A DNA stretch of 64,000 nucleotides, from contig NZ_CP041235.1 in NCBI RefSeq assembly GCF_014905115.1, positions 1,922,001-1,986,000 of the forward strand, written 5' to 3'. Positions 28,247-37,239 of the stretch are shown piece after piece; the first letter of the stretch is position 1, and the number at the start of each line of letters is the position of its first letter. Made by a program: the position numbers and the translations under genes. The stretch comes from Sulfurimonas sediminis (GTDB taxonomy: Bacteria > Campylobacterota > Campylobacteria > Campylobacterales > Sulfurimonadaceae). The notes beneath the pieces are model-generated. The model saw nothing but the letters and a program-made list of their open reading frames with translations, searched no databases and was not told the DNA's origin.

Positions 28247-29053
28247 TTATCTTTGCGGATCATCAATAACTACTGATGACTCTTTATCAAGTTTTTTGAT
28301 GAGGAAAACGCCGCCTTCTTCCTGATACGAATGCGTCACTGCCGGTTCGTCACCGGTAATTTTTGTACCCTTTGGAACTTCATGCCCAAGACGCGCAAAA
28401 CGCTCAGAATCATATCTGTCCACTCTTGCAGTATCACGAAGTTCAGGTCCTATGATGTCACGCGCTTCTTTTCCATAGATTTTATCTACTTCATACCATG
28501 CTGCAAATTCATCCCCTTCAAGAGGATAGGTTTTCAGCAACGGATGTCCTTCCCAGTCATACGGCATTAAAATTCTTTTCATAAACGGATGGTTGTTCGC
28601 TTCGATGCCAAACATATCAAACATTTCACGTTCACTCCAGTCAGCACTTCTGAAAAGCTTTTCAACACTGTCAACAGCCTCTCCGTTTTTAATGAAATAT
28701 TTCACACGGATACGCTTACGCTTTGTCATGGAAAGCATCTGATAAAAAATCTCAAATGTATCATCTTTTGCCAGCCAGTCAATGGCAGACATTTCTGAAA
28801 GCTGCGTATATGCCAACTCATCGCGCATCAATTCAAGCACACCGTAAATATCATGCGCATTGATGTATATAACCATTTGTTCCACTTGAATATAGGCCTC
28901 TTTGACTTCAAAATTTGCTTTAATAGCCTCTAAGTCTGCAGCAAAAACCTCATCTTCTTCTACCGCTGTTTTTGGTACCTGTGGTGCCACATAAAATCTG
29001 TCTGTATAGTAGGCTTTTGCCTGTACATTGTCTTTAGGTTTATACGCTCTCAT
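28247..29053 (-). CDS. nuoC: Complex I subunit C
   Basis: A 268-residue 30-kDa-type subunit. The family motif SEREMFDMFGIEANNHPFMKRILMPYDWEGHPLLKTYPL is present (in overlapping parts, near 140-180). Residues 1-60 are an N-terminal extension and about 60 residues follow the motif, so it is longer than many NuoC proteins. It is 2 bp from nuoB and 13 bp from nuoD. Confidence 0.95.
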   Translation of the reverse strand: MRAYKPKDNVQAKAYYTDRFYVAPQVPKTAVEEDEVFAADLEAIKANFEVKEAYIQVEQMVIYINAHDIYGVLELMRDELAYTQLSEMSAIDWLAKDDTFEIFYQMLSMTKRKRIRVKYFIKNGEAVDSVEKLFRSADWSEREMFDMFGIEANNHPFMKRILMPYDWEGHPLLKTYPLEGDEFAAWYEVDKIYGKEARDIIGPELRDTARVDRYDSERFARLGHEVPKGTKITGDEPAVTHSYQEEGGVFLIKKLDKESSVVIDDPQR

Positions 29054-29055
29054 AA

Positions 29056-29565
29056 TTACATTAACCTTTTAGCTTTTTGTGCATTTCCTGCTTTGTTCGC
29101 ACGAATTTTCTTTTGTAACAACATCACGCCGTACTGCAGTGTTTCAGGACGCGGCGCACAACCCGGAAGATACAGATCAACCGGAATAATTCTGTCACAT
29201 CCCTGTACTGTCGCATAGGTATTGAACATTCCGCCTGTATTTGCACATGAACCCATAGAAATAACCCATCTCGGCTCTGTCATCTGGTCATACAGACGTT
29301 TGATGAACTCTGCATGCTTTTTGGTAAGTGTACCGGCAACTATCATAACATCCGCCTGACGGGGACTTGCACGGAAAATTGTTCCGTAACGGTCAAAGTC
29401 AAATCGTGAAGCACCTGATGCCATCATTTCAATACCGCAACATGCAAGACCGTATGTTAATGCCCAAAGAGAATTGGAACGTCCCCAGTTTACAATTTTA
29501 TCCACACTTGTCAGTGCTATCGGTAAACCACCGTCCTGTGTATAATTTACTTTATGTTGTGCCAT
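29056..29565 (-). CDS. nuoB: Complex I subunit B
   Basis: The N2-cluster subunit, 169 residues from the ATG at 29565 (start MAQHKVNY). This start is preferred over an ATG 21 bp further upstream because AAGGAG precedes it by about 8 bp. The tandem-cysteine motif [11 protein letters not shown], the [10 protein letters not shown] region and [13 protein letters not shown] supply the four ligands of cluster N2, the direct electron donor to quinone. It overlaps the end of nuoA by 19 bp. Confidence 0.96.
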   Translation of the reverse strand: MAQHKVNYTQDGGLPIALTSVDKIVNWGRSNSLWALTYGLACCGIEMMASGASRFDFDRYGTIFRASPRQADVMIVAGTLTKKHAEFIKRLYDQMTEPRWVISMGSCANTGGMFNTYATVQGCDRIIPVDLYLPGCAPRPETLQYGVMLLQKKIRANKAGNAQKAKRLM

Positions 29566-29936
29566 TCCAGCGCTCCTTTTTTCCATGCATATACAAAACC
29601 TATTGCCAATAACAATATAAACATTATCATTTCAGCAAAACCGAACCAACCAAGCACTTTAAAATCTACTGCCCAAGGAAACATAAATACTATTTCCACA
29701 TCAAAAAGCAGAAAAAGCAATGCAAACAGATAAAACTGCGGTGATACCCTGTTTGGCTGCTTAGTAATTTCAGGTCCACATTCATACACTGAAAGTTTGA
29801 TTTTTTCACTGTCTTTACGTGCCAATGCACGACTCGCCAATCGGGCGACGACAGTCGTTGTAATAAACGCACCAAATGTTATAACAAAAAGTACAAATAC
29901 CCCAAAATACGGATTTGAAGTCACTATATGCTCCAT
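29547..29936 (-). CDS. nuoA: Complex I subunit A
   Basis: A 129-residue subunit with three membrane helices. The conserved loop [14 protein letters not shown] and the helix [23 protein letters not shown] match NuoA. First gene of the 15-gene nuo operon, which runs leftward to nuoN with almost no gaps. Confidence 0.97.
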   Translation of the reverse strand: MEHIVTSNPYFGVFVLFVITFGAFITTTVVARLASRALARKDSEKIKLSVYECGPEITKQPNRVSPQFYLFALLFLLFDVEIVFMFPWAVDFKVLGWFGFAEMIMFILLLAIGFVYAWKKGALEWHNIK

Positions 29937-30068
29937 ATAACCTACCTTTTATTTTAAAAGTCATATTTATTAAAAATATAACTGGTTTTTATATTTGTTT
30001 TCTAACGATGAAAAACAGTTTTTGTTGCAAACCTATTTTCATTTGTTACTAGAAAAAACAGTTACTGC

Positions 30069-30077
30069 ACTATAGCA
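30069..30077 (-). promoter_or_regulatory. Candidate extended -10 promoter for the nuo operon
   Basis: Read leftward, this is TGCTATAGT, an extended -10 pattern (TGnTATAnT), about 130 bp before the nuoA ATG. No clear -35 is visible. The 248-bp gap 29937-30184 is AT-rich and holds no other feature that I can support. Confidence 0.35.
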
Positions 30078-30184
30078 AAATGAATATTAAAAAAAAGTTT
30101 TGTGGAAGATAACTCATACCAAATGTCACTTATCGCAACACTGATACGAGTAAAGATTTTGTTAGTTTAAAAGAAGCTTTAAAA

Positions 30185-31921
30185 TTATTTGTTTAAAAAT
30201 CCCATAGATTTCTCACTGTCGAAATTCGCATCTTTTTCACGCTTGATTTCATCAATAAAGTCATCAAGCGTAAAGAGCGGGTTCTCGCGTACAGCGACTT
30301 TATAGGCTGTGTTTTTGATTATGAGACTGATTTGTCCTCCTGTGAGAGAATATTCCGCAAGCGCTGCTACATTGAAGTTTTCCTCATAAGGTGCTTCTTT
30401 TGGCAACATTTTTTTCCAAAGTTGTACCCGTTGTTCTTTGTCCGGTTTTTTAAACTCGATTTTATAGTTAAATCTTCTGGAAAATGCTTTATCGATATTT
30501 TCAAGCAGGTTTGTCGTTGCTATGAGCATTCCTCTGAAGTTCTCAATCTGTTCCAAAAAGATATTTTGCATCTGATTATGCATTTGATCTGAACCTGTGA
30601 TATTGCCGCTGCTTCTTGCACCCAGAAACTGGTCTGCTTCATTGAGTAACAGTATCGGTTCTGTCTTTGTTTTTTCGCTGAGTTCATAAAAAGTATCAAA
30701 GATTTTACGGACATTTTTTTCACTCTCTCCAACATACATGGAGAGTATTTTTGAACAGTCAAATGCCAGTACCTGACGCTTTAATGATTTTGCCAGGGAG
30801 TATGCTGTCATGGTTTTTCCCGTTCCTGCCGGTCCGTAAAAAATTATTCTGGCATCTATACCGCTTTTTTTGTCTTTGATACCCCATTTTACAAGGCGAC
30901 TCACAACCTCTTTGTCCACCTGTTTCATCAGGTTTTCAAGCGTCTCTTTTGTTTTTACATTCAGTACCACATCATCCAAAGATGTGTCCGGCTCTACCAG
31001 TTCAAAAATATCCTGTTCTTCTACTAAAGCATTCAGTTTTAAGCGTGTTACTTTTTTTGTTTTCTGCGGATGAATAATTCTTTGCAAAACATCGTCTACT
31101 ATATAAAAAGAACGACTGATTCCGCCAAAAGGGTTCAGCATCTCTTCATAATCAATAATTCCGTTTTTGAGAAGATTTGATCCCTCTTCGAGTAAAGAAC
31201 GATTTTTAATACGCTCATACTCATCAAGCGAAATCAAATCTATCAGCGTATTCATTTCCCGCAGTGAGGAGTCAGTCGATCCGTATTCTTCGCGAAGCAG
31301 TGCAATAAAAATCACCTGCTCATAGTTGCTCATTTTCTTCTGTTTAAAAAATTTGTCCAAAACAAGATTCTCAGAACTCTGTTTGACCCGTTCTTCTATA
31401 CGCTTTTCAAGCAGTGTGAGTTTGTTTTGCAGTCTATCTATCCCCAGAGAGTGCTCATGCACATTTTGACGTATCACACTCATCTTCTGATAGAGTTCGA
31501 TTCGAAAAAACTGATCCTGCAGATACTCAAGATGGTCAGAATAGGGCTTCACTTCAGGCAAATCCAAATCCAGGGTTCCGTCTTGTAAAAGTTTTAAAAA
31601 AGCAGGAGTAAGCCCTACGGCAGTGTTTAAAAGTTCAAGGGGGGTTACATCTGCTATTTTTACAGGGGTAAAGCTTTGCTGATGCAGCCAACCAAGTTCA
31701 AGAAGACTTTTGAGTTCTCTCAAATGCTCCAGGTGTGCATAATTTTCACTCTCGTATAAATCCTGCAGTAAATCAAGCACCAAAACATCATCCTGCCCTT
31801 TCATATATCTGTGTGCGATATACTGCAGTATCTTCGCTTCATTGATACTGCATTTCAGATGGATGAATATCTCCGATTTTTCAATCTCTTTTTCGTTTAA
31901 AAAGTTAACTAATGTTTTCAA
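30185..31921 (-). CDS. AAA+ ATPase
   Basis: A 578-residue cytoplasmic ATPase. The N-terminal 330 residues are helical with no recognised fold. A single AAA+ module follows: Walker A GPAGTGKT (363-370), Walker B ILLLNEAD (423-430, with Asn instead of the usual first Asp), a sensor-1 region IATTNLLENIDKA, and SRRFNYKIEF as the likely arginine-finger or sensor-2 region. The NEAD variant occurs in some bacterial AAA+ proteins. Function unknown. It ends upstream of the nuo promoter region and lies 8 bp after the fadL-like gene, so the two probably share a transcript. Confidence 0.8.
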   Translation of the reverse strand: MKTLVNFLNEKEIEKSEIFIHLKCSINEAKILQYIAHRYMKGQDDVLVLDLLQDLYESENYAHLEHLRELKSLLELGWLHQQSFTPVKIADVTPLELLNTAVGLTPAFLKLLQDGTLDLDLPEVKPYSDHLEYLQDQFFRIELYQKMSVIRQNVHEHSLGIDRLQNKLTLLEKRIEERVKQSSENLVLDKFFKQKKMSNYEQVIFIALLREEYGSTDSSLREMNTLIDLISLDEYERIKNRSLLEEGSNLLKNGIIDYEEMLNPFGGISRSFYIVDDVLQRIIHPQKTKKVTRLKLNALVEEQDIFELVEPDTSLDDVVLNVKTKETLENLMKQVDKEVVSRLVKWGIKDKKSGIDARIIFYGPAGTGKTMTAYSLAKSLKRQVLAFDCSKILSMYVGESEKNVRKIFDTFYELSEKTKTEPILLLNEADQFLGARSSGNITGSDQMHNQMQNIFLEQIENFRGMLIATTNLLENIDKAFSRRFNYKIEFKKPDKEQRVQLWKKMLPKEAPYEENFNVAALAEYSLTGGQISLIIKNTAYKVAVRENPLFTLDDFIDEIKREKDANFDSEKSMGFLNK

Positions 31922-31929
31922 TTATTTCC

Positions 31930-33213
31930 TTAAAATTTATACCCTAAACCGGCTGACACAAGGAGCGCTCTAGAGTTACTGAATGTACCGTCTAGTCCAT
32001 TTATATTCGTAGGTGTAGTCACCGTTCTGTCTTTTTTTATGGAGTATAATGCCGATAATCCTACATCTATTTTATCATCTATTTGATAACGTCCGCCAAA
32101 TGAGAAAGAGTATGCATTGCTTCCCGGTGACTCAAAATTGAGTGTAGACTCCGGCGTTGGGGTATTGTCATAAATCGCACCTGCCCGTAAAGTCACCCTG
32201 TCCAATTCTTGCGTAATCCCCAAACGAAATGTATTTGTATCTTTCCAGTTTTTAGGTTTCGGGTTATCAAAAGCAGCAATCAAAACCGGGTTTGTCAGGG
32301 ATCCGTCATACTCAAAATCAAGAGATTTATAGGCGGACCAATATGTCTTTTCATAAACAAGTTCTACTGTTGTTTTTGTCTTTTCAAATGTATAGGCTCC
32401 GGCAAGCATCAATGTTGCAGGCAAAGGAATACTCACACTTGCCTCACCGCTATATGAACCTGCGGGAATGGCACCTCCCAATGCAGCAGTTGATGAAAGC
32501 ACAGCACTTCCTTCTACCGTCAAATTTACATTCGAGCGGTATGTGGCAGCCAACTCCAGTGCTTTTGTCGGGTGGTATGCCAGGGCAAGATTGTACCCGA
32601 AATCCAAAGAGCTTCCTTCAAGATCACGGCTGATATAGGATGTTGCCAAAGGAGATGCATTGACAATTGCGCTTTCACTGCTTTTTACAACCCCGTTTGT
32701 ATGCACCGCTCTAAAACCAAATGCAAAGGCCAGGGTATCTGTGATTTTATATGCAACACTCGGGCTCACTTCTACAATCTTTAATGTAAACTCCTGAGAA
32801 ACAAGTTTGGCAGAACCCTCTTCCCACTGTCTGCTCAGTCCGGCAGGCACAGTGATGCTTAAACCGACACGCACACCGTTTTCACCGAGCTTTGGAGAGA
32901 CATAATGAAGCGAAGGAAGAATAAAAGTCTGTTTTTCAGAATTTAACTCTTCGGCTCCTGTCAAAGTTTTGGCATAGGTCCCTTTGAAGTTTGTAGAACT
33001 CAGTCCCACATACATCAAATCTGCCTCAATATGCTGGGCATCCTCCATAAAAATCATATTTGCCGGATTGTCATATGCTGCATCCGCATTTTTTGTATGC
33101 GCAACATTTGCTCCGCCAAGAGCTACAGAGTTTGTAGAAGTTTCAGGGATTTTATATCCGCCCGCCATAAGGATTGAAGCTGTCACGAGTGACAGGAACG
33201 CTGTTTTTTTCAT
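31930..33213 (-). CDS. FadL/OmpP1/TodX-type outer-membrane transporter
   Basis: A 427-residue outer-membrane beta-barrel protein. It has a signal peptide (MKKTAFLSLVTASILMAGG) and the FadL-type N-terminal plug motif SVALGGANVAHTKNADAAYDNPANMIF (in parts). The C-terminus ends in VSAGLGYKF, an aromatic terminal residue suited to barrel assembly. Relatives import long-chain fatty acids or hydrophobic compounds; substrate unknown. The 104-bp gap upstream contains part of the dispersed repeat next to the nfo stop. Confidence 0.88.
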   Translation of the reverse strand: MKKTAFLSLVTASILMAGGYKIPETSTNSVALGGANVAHTKNADAAYDNPANMIFMEDAQHIEADLMYVGLSSTNFKGTYAKTLTGAEELNSEKQTFILPSLHYVSPKLGENGVRVGLSITVPAGLSRQWEEGSAKLVSQEFTLKIVEVSPSVAYKITDTLAFAFGFRAVHTNGVVKSSESAIVNASPLATSYISRDLEGSSLDFGYNLALAYHPTKALELAATYRSNVNLTVEGSAVLSSTAALGGAIPAGSYSGEASVSIPLPATLMLAGAYTFEKTKTTVELVYEKTYWSAYKSLDFEYDGSLTNPVLIAAFDNPKPKNWKDTNTFRLGITQELDRVTLRAGAIYDNTPTPESTLNFESPGSNAYSFSFGGRYQIDDKIDVGLSALYSIKKDRTVTTPTNINGLDGTFSNSRALLVSAGLGYKF

Positions 33214-33292
33214 ATTTTTCTCTTTTTTTGTATTTTTATACCGACAATACTATCTTATTTTTCCTCAAAAATCTATAAAGTATATTATTGAA

Positions 33293-33317
33293 TCCGGAAT
33301 CGGTACTTCAGTGCCGA
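33293..33317. repeat. Partial copy of the dispersed repeat: one hairpin arm
   Basis: This segment, ending at the nfo stop codon, contains CGGTACTTCAGTGCCG, a 6-bp stem with a TTCA loop. It closely matches one arm of the repeat at 54279-54303. It lies just downstream of nfo and could act as its 3' hairpin. Confidence 0.65.
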
Positions 33318-34208
33318 CTACTCACAAAACGAATACAAAAGCTTTATCTCCTCAGCCCATATCGTCTCATCTATTGTCTCAAGTATCAACGGAATATCAT
33401 TCATACGTTCATCATTCATTATAAAACGAAACGCATCCAGTCCTATTTCTCCTTTTCCCAGAGAGTGGTGTCTGTCCACTCTGCTTCCCAAAGGCGGTTT
33501 TGAATCATTCAAATGCATACCACTCAAATACTCAAAGCCGACAATCTCGCCAAACGCATCCCAGGTTTTATCATAGGCCTCTCGCGTACGAATGTCATAC
33601 CCTGCCGTAAACATATGACAGGTGTCTATGCAGACACCGATTCTTGATTTGTCTTCTACCTTATCTATGATATATGCCAGATGTTCAAATTTGTAACCAA
33701 GATTACTCCCCTGCCCTGCTGTATTTTCTATAACTGCTTTGACATTTTTCGTTTTATCGAGTGCAAGATTAATCGACTCGGCAATAACGTCAAGACATTT
33801 GTTTTCTATGGTCTGCAGCAAATCCGCATCCTCTTTTTGTTTCTTTGTCAGTTTTGTCAGATGACTGCCGGGATGAAAGTTAAGTTTGTCAAGACCCAAA
33901 GCATCACACCGTTGCAGTTCATCTATAAAAGCTGCTCTTGATTTTTCAAGTTTTTCAACTTCTGGATGCCCCAGATTTATCAGATAACTGTCATGCGGCA
34001 ATATATGTTTTGGTAAAATTCCACTCTCTTGCAAAGCAGTTTTAAATTTTTGTATCGTCTCTTCATCTAAAGATTTTGCAACCCACTGTCTCTGATTTTT
34101 TGTAAAAAGAGCAAATGCTTTTGCTCCAATCTCCTGCGCATTTTTTGGAGCATTATAAACACCTCCGCTTGCGCTTACATGTGCACCTACATATTTTTGA
34201 CCTGTCAT
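33318..34208 (-). CDS. nfo: Endonuclease IV
   Basis: A 296-residue AP endonuclease of the Nfo family, which cuts DNA at abasic sites in base-excision repair. The TIM-barrel metal-binding motifs are clear: [54 protein letters not shown] and [25 protein letters not shown] (in parts). Length is standard. Its start overlaps the end of the lipoprotein gene by 4 bp. Confidence 0.97.
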   Translation of the reverse strand: MTGQKYVGAHVSASGGVYNAPKNAQEIGAKAFALFTKNQRQWVAKSLDEETIQKFKTALQESGILPKHILPHDSYLINLGHPEVEKLEKSRAAFIDELQRCDALGLDKLNFHPGSHLTKLTKKQKEDADLLQTIENKCLDVIAESINLALDKTKNVKAVIENTAGQGSNLGYKFEHLAYIIDKVEDKSRIGVCIDTCHMFTAGYDIRTREAYDKTWDAFGEIVGFEYLSGMHLNDSKPPLGSRVDRHHSLGKGEIGLDAFRFIMNDERMNDIPLILETIDETIWAEEIKLLYSFCE

Positions 34209-34675
34209 CTGTTGAGTTCCTTAATTTTAATAAGTATATGATTTTTTTTGTCTTTAAAATAAATTTCCTGAGAGTTTACCCTGTATTTTATATCTACATC
34301 TGAAGTTTTTATATTTTGTATAAATCCGTTATCTTTTTTTAAGCTGTTTTTACCATTGTATATTGCCCTGCCCAAAAGAATATTTTGCAGTAAAGAAGAG
34401 GGATATGCCCAGGAGAGATACTCTGCATTAAAACTGTTTTTACTCATACATCCCTCGTCCACACAAATCAAATGATTAATATGAATACGTTTGTACACAT
34501 GTCCTGCTACAAAAAGTTCTAATTCGATGGCATCTTCAGTATGTCGCAGATACCCAATATCTGAAAACTTCAGTTTCGGTGATTTGATTGTTACTATTTT
34601 TGCACTAGTATGCTGATAGTTTTTTATGCTGCAGGCAGAAAACAGGACAAGAAGAAGTATTAAAAAATATTTCAT
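34205..34675 (-). CDS. Lipoprotein of unknown function
   Basis: A 156-residue protein with a lipoprotein signal: [15 protein letters not shown], with Cys15 as the lipidated residue and Ser at +2, which favours the outer membrane. The mature part is mixed alpha/beta and includes [21 protein letters not shown]. No family is recognised. It starts immediately after the small Cys protein gene and overlaps nfo by 4 bp. Confidence 0.75.
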   Translation of the reverse strand: MKYFLILLLVLFSACSIKNYQHTSAKIVTIKSPKLKFSDIGYLRHTEDAIELELFVAGHVYKRIHINHLICVDEGCMSKNSFNAEYLSWAYPSSLLQNILLGRAIYNGKNSLKKDNGFIQNIKTSDVDIKYRVNSQEIYFKDKKNHILIKIKELNR

Positions 34676-34834
34676 CTATTTTTGAAGAAATTTTCCGCAT
34701 TTTTTTGCTGCTGTTCCACCAAACTCTTTAATCTCACGTGCTGTGCCGTTTTTTGCAATGACCTGTCTTTTACACTCGTCTTTTGCAATGCATTCCTTGT
34801 TTTCACAGCCTATATCTTCCGGTACCTGTGCCAT
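34676..34834 (-). CDS. Small cysteine-containing protein
   Basis: A 52-residue protein from ATG 34834, with an AAGGAA ribosome-binding site upstream. An upstream reading in the same frame runs through the dispersed repeat and is not the start. It has four cysteines in a GCENKECIAKDEC stretch followed by AAKKCGKF. The Cys spacing (CxxxxCxxxxxC) suggests metal binding, but no family is recognised. It abuts the lipoprotein gene. Confidence 0.65.
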   Translation of the reverse strand: MAQVPEDIGCENKECIAKDECKRQVIAKNGTAREIKEFGGTAAKKCGKFLQK

Positions 34835-34861
34835 ATCTGCTTTCCTTATTAAGGGCACCTC

Positions 34862-34995
34862 CACTGCCATTAAGTTAAGCATTTTTTTTGGAACGCGGAC
34901 TTCAGTCCGGGCTGAGAGTGGCAAGAGTATTGCAACAGCCGGCACTGAAGTACCGGTTCCGAGAAAGCATTAATTTTATGACCATAATAGCAGTG
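34862..34995. mobile_element. Dispersed MITE/REP-like palindromic element, copy 1
   Basis: A 134-bp element with imperfect terminal inverted repeats, CACTGCCATTA on the left and TAATAGCAGTG on the right. It contains two internal hairpin arms (CGGACTTCAGTCCG and CCGGCACTGAAGTACCGG) joined by AGAGTGGCAAGAGTATTGCAA. It is highly similar over its length to copy 2 at 54252-54384. It carries no gene and lies between the small Cys protein and the polymerase gene. Confidence 0.75.
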
Positions 34996-35093
34996 AAGAG
35001 CACTTCTAAAAATAATTTGACGAAATTATAATATATTTTTGGCAATTTGCAATACTTCTAAAAAATTTCTTTTTTCTCTGCTACTGTTAAATT

Positions 35094-36362
35094 ATGAAAA
35101 TCCATATTGACATCGACTGCTTTTTTGTCAGTGCAACTCGTATAGTTGAGCCTTCTTTGGCACACAAACCTGTTGCCATCGGCGGAAGAAGCGATACAAA
35201 AATATTTACCAAAGACGCAAAGAACCAGAGAATCAATTTTGAAAATTCCGGTTCCTTTGTACCGACTTTTTATAAAGCCTATGAAAACGGGGATGACCTA
35301 AAAAGTTTTCAGGACGAAGACGGACGTATCCGCGGTATTCTCACAACTTCGAGTTATGAAGCCCGTGCCTATGGCATCAAAACCGCCATGAGTATTCGTG
35401 AGGCATTGCAACTCTGCCCGCAACTCATTATCAAAGCACCCAATATGTCTTTGTATCAGGAGCTTTCTCACAGACTCCATGACTTTCTTGCACGCAAAAT
35501 TCCGCTGGTTGAGCAGGCGTCTATTGACGAATTTTACGGAGATGTAAGCGGATGGGTCAAAGATGAGGAGATTCCCGAATTTATAGACGGTCTGAGACAT
35601 GAGATAAAAAAAGAGTTGCATCTGCCGGTCTCCATCGGTGCCGCATCCACACGCTACATCGCGAAACTCGCAACAAGCTATGCCAAGCCTTTTGGATGCA
35701 AAACGATTACAAAATACGAATTTGATAGATTTGTCAATCCCATCAAGGTAGAAGATTTCGCAGGCATAGGCAAAAGTATGAAAAACAAACTGCACAGTGC
35801 ACAAATCAAAACACTCGGAGAACTGCGAAAAAGACGGGGCACTCTGGAGTCATGGGGACCCTATGCAAAAGAGCTCTATAAACGTGTCAACGGAGAAAGT
35901 GATGCGCAGATTAAAACAACCCATCAAAGAAAATCCATCGGAATATCCAGAACTTTTGATCCGCTTTACGACAGAGCAGAACTGCTGAGACGGGTACACA
36001 TTCTTGCCAGACATCTCAGCTTTGCCATTATAAAGCTTCAGGTAATTCCCACTGTTTTTCATTTGGGTATTGCCTATGAAATGCATCAAAAATCTCACAA
36101 AAACATCTCTCTGGCAGAAATATTTACCGAAAAAAAGTTTGATGCCCTGTGTGTTTCTCTTTTTCATGCGGCTGACATTCACAAGCGCCTTTGTGTCATT
36201 CGTTTGAGTATCAACTGTTCAAGCTTTACGAGAGATTCAAAAAAAGAGCTCTCTCTTTTAGGCTTTGAAGAAGAAAGAAAAATGCATACACTTACATGTA
36301 AAACACAAAAACTGCGTGAAAAGTACGGTATGGATGCACTCAGATTTGCAAGTGAACTCTAA
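35094..36362 (+). CDS. dinB: Y-family DNA polymerase (Pol IV-like)
   Basis: A 422-residue translesion polymerase. Catalytic motifs are HIDIDCFFVS (4-13) and EQASIDEFYGDVS with the acidic pair. The helix-hairpin-helix region is VEDFAGIGKSMKNKL, and a little-finger domain follows. Compared with DinB there is an insertion of roughly 40 residues after the PVAIGG strand (about residues 36-78) before the TTSSYEARAYG motif. It copies damaged DNA with low fidelity. It is transcribed alone after the dispersed repeat; nfo is nearby but on the other strand. Confidence 0.88.
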   Translation: MKIHIDIDCFFVSATRIVEPSLAHKPVAIGGRSDTKIFTKDAKNQRINFENSGSFVPTFYKAYENGDDLKSFQDEDGRIRGILTTSSYEARAYGIKTAMSIREALQLCPQLIIKAPNMSLYQELSHRLHDFLARKIPLVEQASIDEFYGDVSGWVKDEEIPEFIDGLRHEIKKELHLPVSIGAASTRYIAKLATSYAKPFGCKTITKYEFDRFVNPIKVEDFAGIGKSMKNKLHSAQIKTLGELRKRRGTLESWGPYAKELYKRVNGESDAQIKTTHQRKSIGISRTFDPLYDRAELLRRVHILARHLSFAIIKLQVIPTVFHLGIAYEMHQKSHKNISLAEIFTEKKFDALCVSLFHAADIHKRLCVIRLSINCSSFTRDSKKELSLLGFEEERKMHTLTCKTQKLREKYGMDALRFASEL

Positions 36363-36552
36363 AATCAAAATCATAACCTGAACTTATATATTAAAAAACA
36401 AAAACTACTTCGAAAAGTAACAATTATCATTATTTTTTCTTATTTTGTACTAAATTTCATTGTTTTTCACATACTTCAAATTAATTTAAGCTTCTCTTCC
36501 ATACAATAGCTCAAATATCACAAAAATATCAAAAAAGAGTGTAGGGAATGTG

Positions 36553-36954
36553 ATGATTATATTTGTTTATTTTATAATTATTGCTTCTGTTCTCTCTTAT
36601 ATTGACAGTAAAAAAAGAGTTATTCCGGACAGAATTATACTTCCGGCATTTGCAGTATTGGTTATTTTAAAATGGTGGGATGCAGACTTGTCTGTATATG
36701 ATTTATATGCGGTCTTGATTGTACTTGTCATATTTATCATCCCTGTTATTTTAAATATGGCTTTTGGCGGCGGTGATTTGCGATTTGGTGCCTTTTGTGC
36801 CCTTTTTGTAGGTTTGCCCCAGGTCGGGTATTTTATCATATTTTCAGGGCTGATACATCTCGTGATTTTAGCTGCTCTGAAAAAGAAAAGCTATGGTTTT
36901 GCTCCGGCTATGAGCATTGCCGCAATACTGAGTTATACAATAGGAAAATTATGA
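36553..36954 (+). CDS. tadV: Tad prepilin peptidase
   Basis: A 133-residue A24-family aspartic peptidase, the short TadV/CpaA type. The catalytic aspartates lie in YIDSKKRVIPD and GGGDLRFG, matching the D(x6)P and GxGD motifs. It has six hydrophobic segments. It would process the prepilins of this locus. The start is ATG 36553, preceded by AGGGA; a GTG directly before it (36550) is an alternative. First gene of the tad locus after a 190-bp gap in which I see only AT-rich sequence and a small ACTTCGAAAAGT hairpin. Confidence 0.88.
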   Translation: MIIFVYFIIIASVLSYIDSKKRVIPDRIILPAFAVLVILKWWDADLSVYDLYAVLIVLVIFIIPVILNMAFGGGDLRFGAFCALFVGLPQVGYFIIFSGLIHLVILAALKKKSYGFAPAMSIAAILSYTIGKL

Positions 36955-37226
36955 GAAGAGGTTCTGCAGCACTAGTACCATTGTTCCTGGCAATTATGCT
37001 GCTGTTTTGGTTTATCTGGTTTATGGGCGGGGAGAGTGACAACCTGCACAAAGTCAACCAGTTGGAAAATCTGCAGCATACGCAGGAGCGTCTCATCATT
37101 GCAGCCTGTCAAAAGAAGCAGGAGCTTTATGACGCAAACAGAAGTCTCACTGATGCGCAGTTAAATGAAAAAGTGAGTCAATACATTCATAATATTATGG
37201 TGTTAAACAACATAGATGAAAACTAA
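36951..37226 (+). CDS. Small pilin-like membrane protein of the tad locus
   Basis: A 91-residue protein from ATG 36951, overlapping tadV by 4 bp. The N-terminus MRRGSAALVPLFLAIMLLFW resembles a prepilin leader (RRG followed by a hydrophobic helix), but there is no Glu at position 5 of the mature form. The rest is a helical region with one Cys. It is probably a minor pseudopilin or a related assembly protein. A longer upstream reading in this frame lies over tadV and is not supported. Confidence 0.6.
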   Translation: MRRGSAALVPLFLAIMLLFWFIWFMGGESDNLHKVNQLENLQHTQERLIIAACQKKQELYDANRSLTDAQLNEKVSQYIHNIMVLNNIDEN

Positions 37227-37239
37227 ACAAGGGGAAAAA

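Noticed and set aside
34835-34945. N-terminal extension of the small Cys protein
   Set aside because: The extension is encoded by the dispersed repeat; the downstream ATG at 34834 has a ribosome-binding site.
36363-36549. Sigma-54 promoter upstream of tadV
   Set aside because: I looked for TGGC and TTGC at -24/-12 spacing and found no convincing match.
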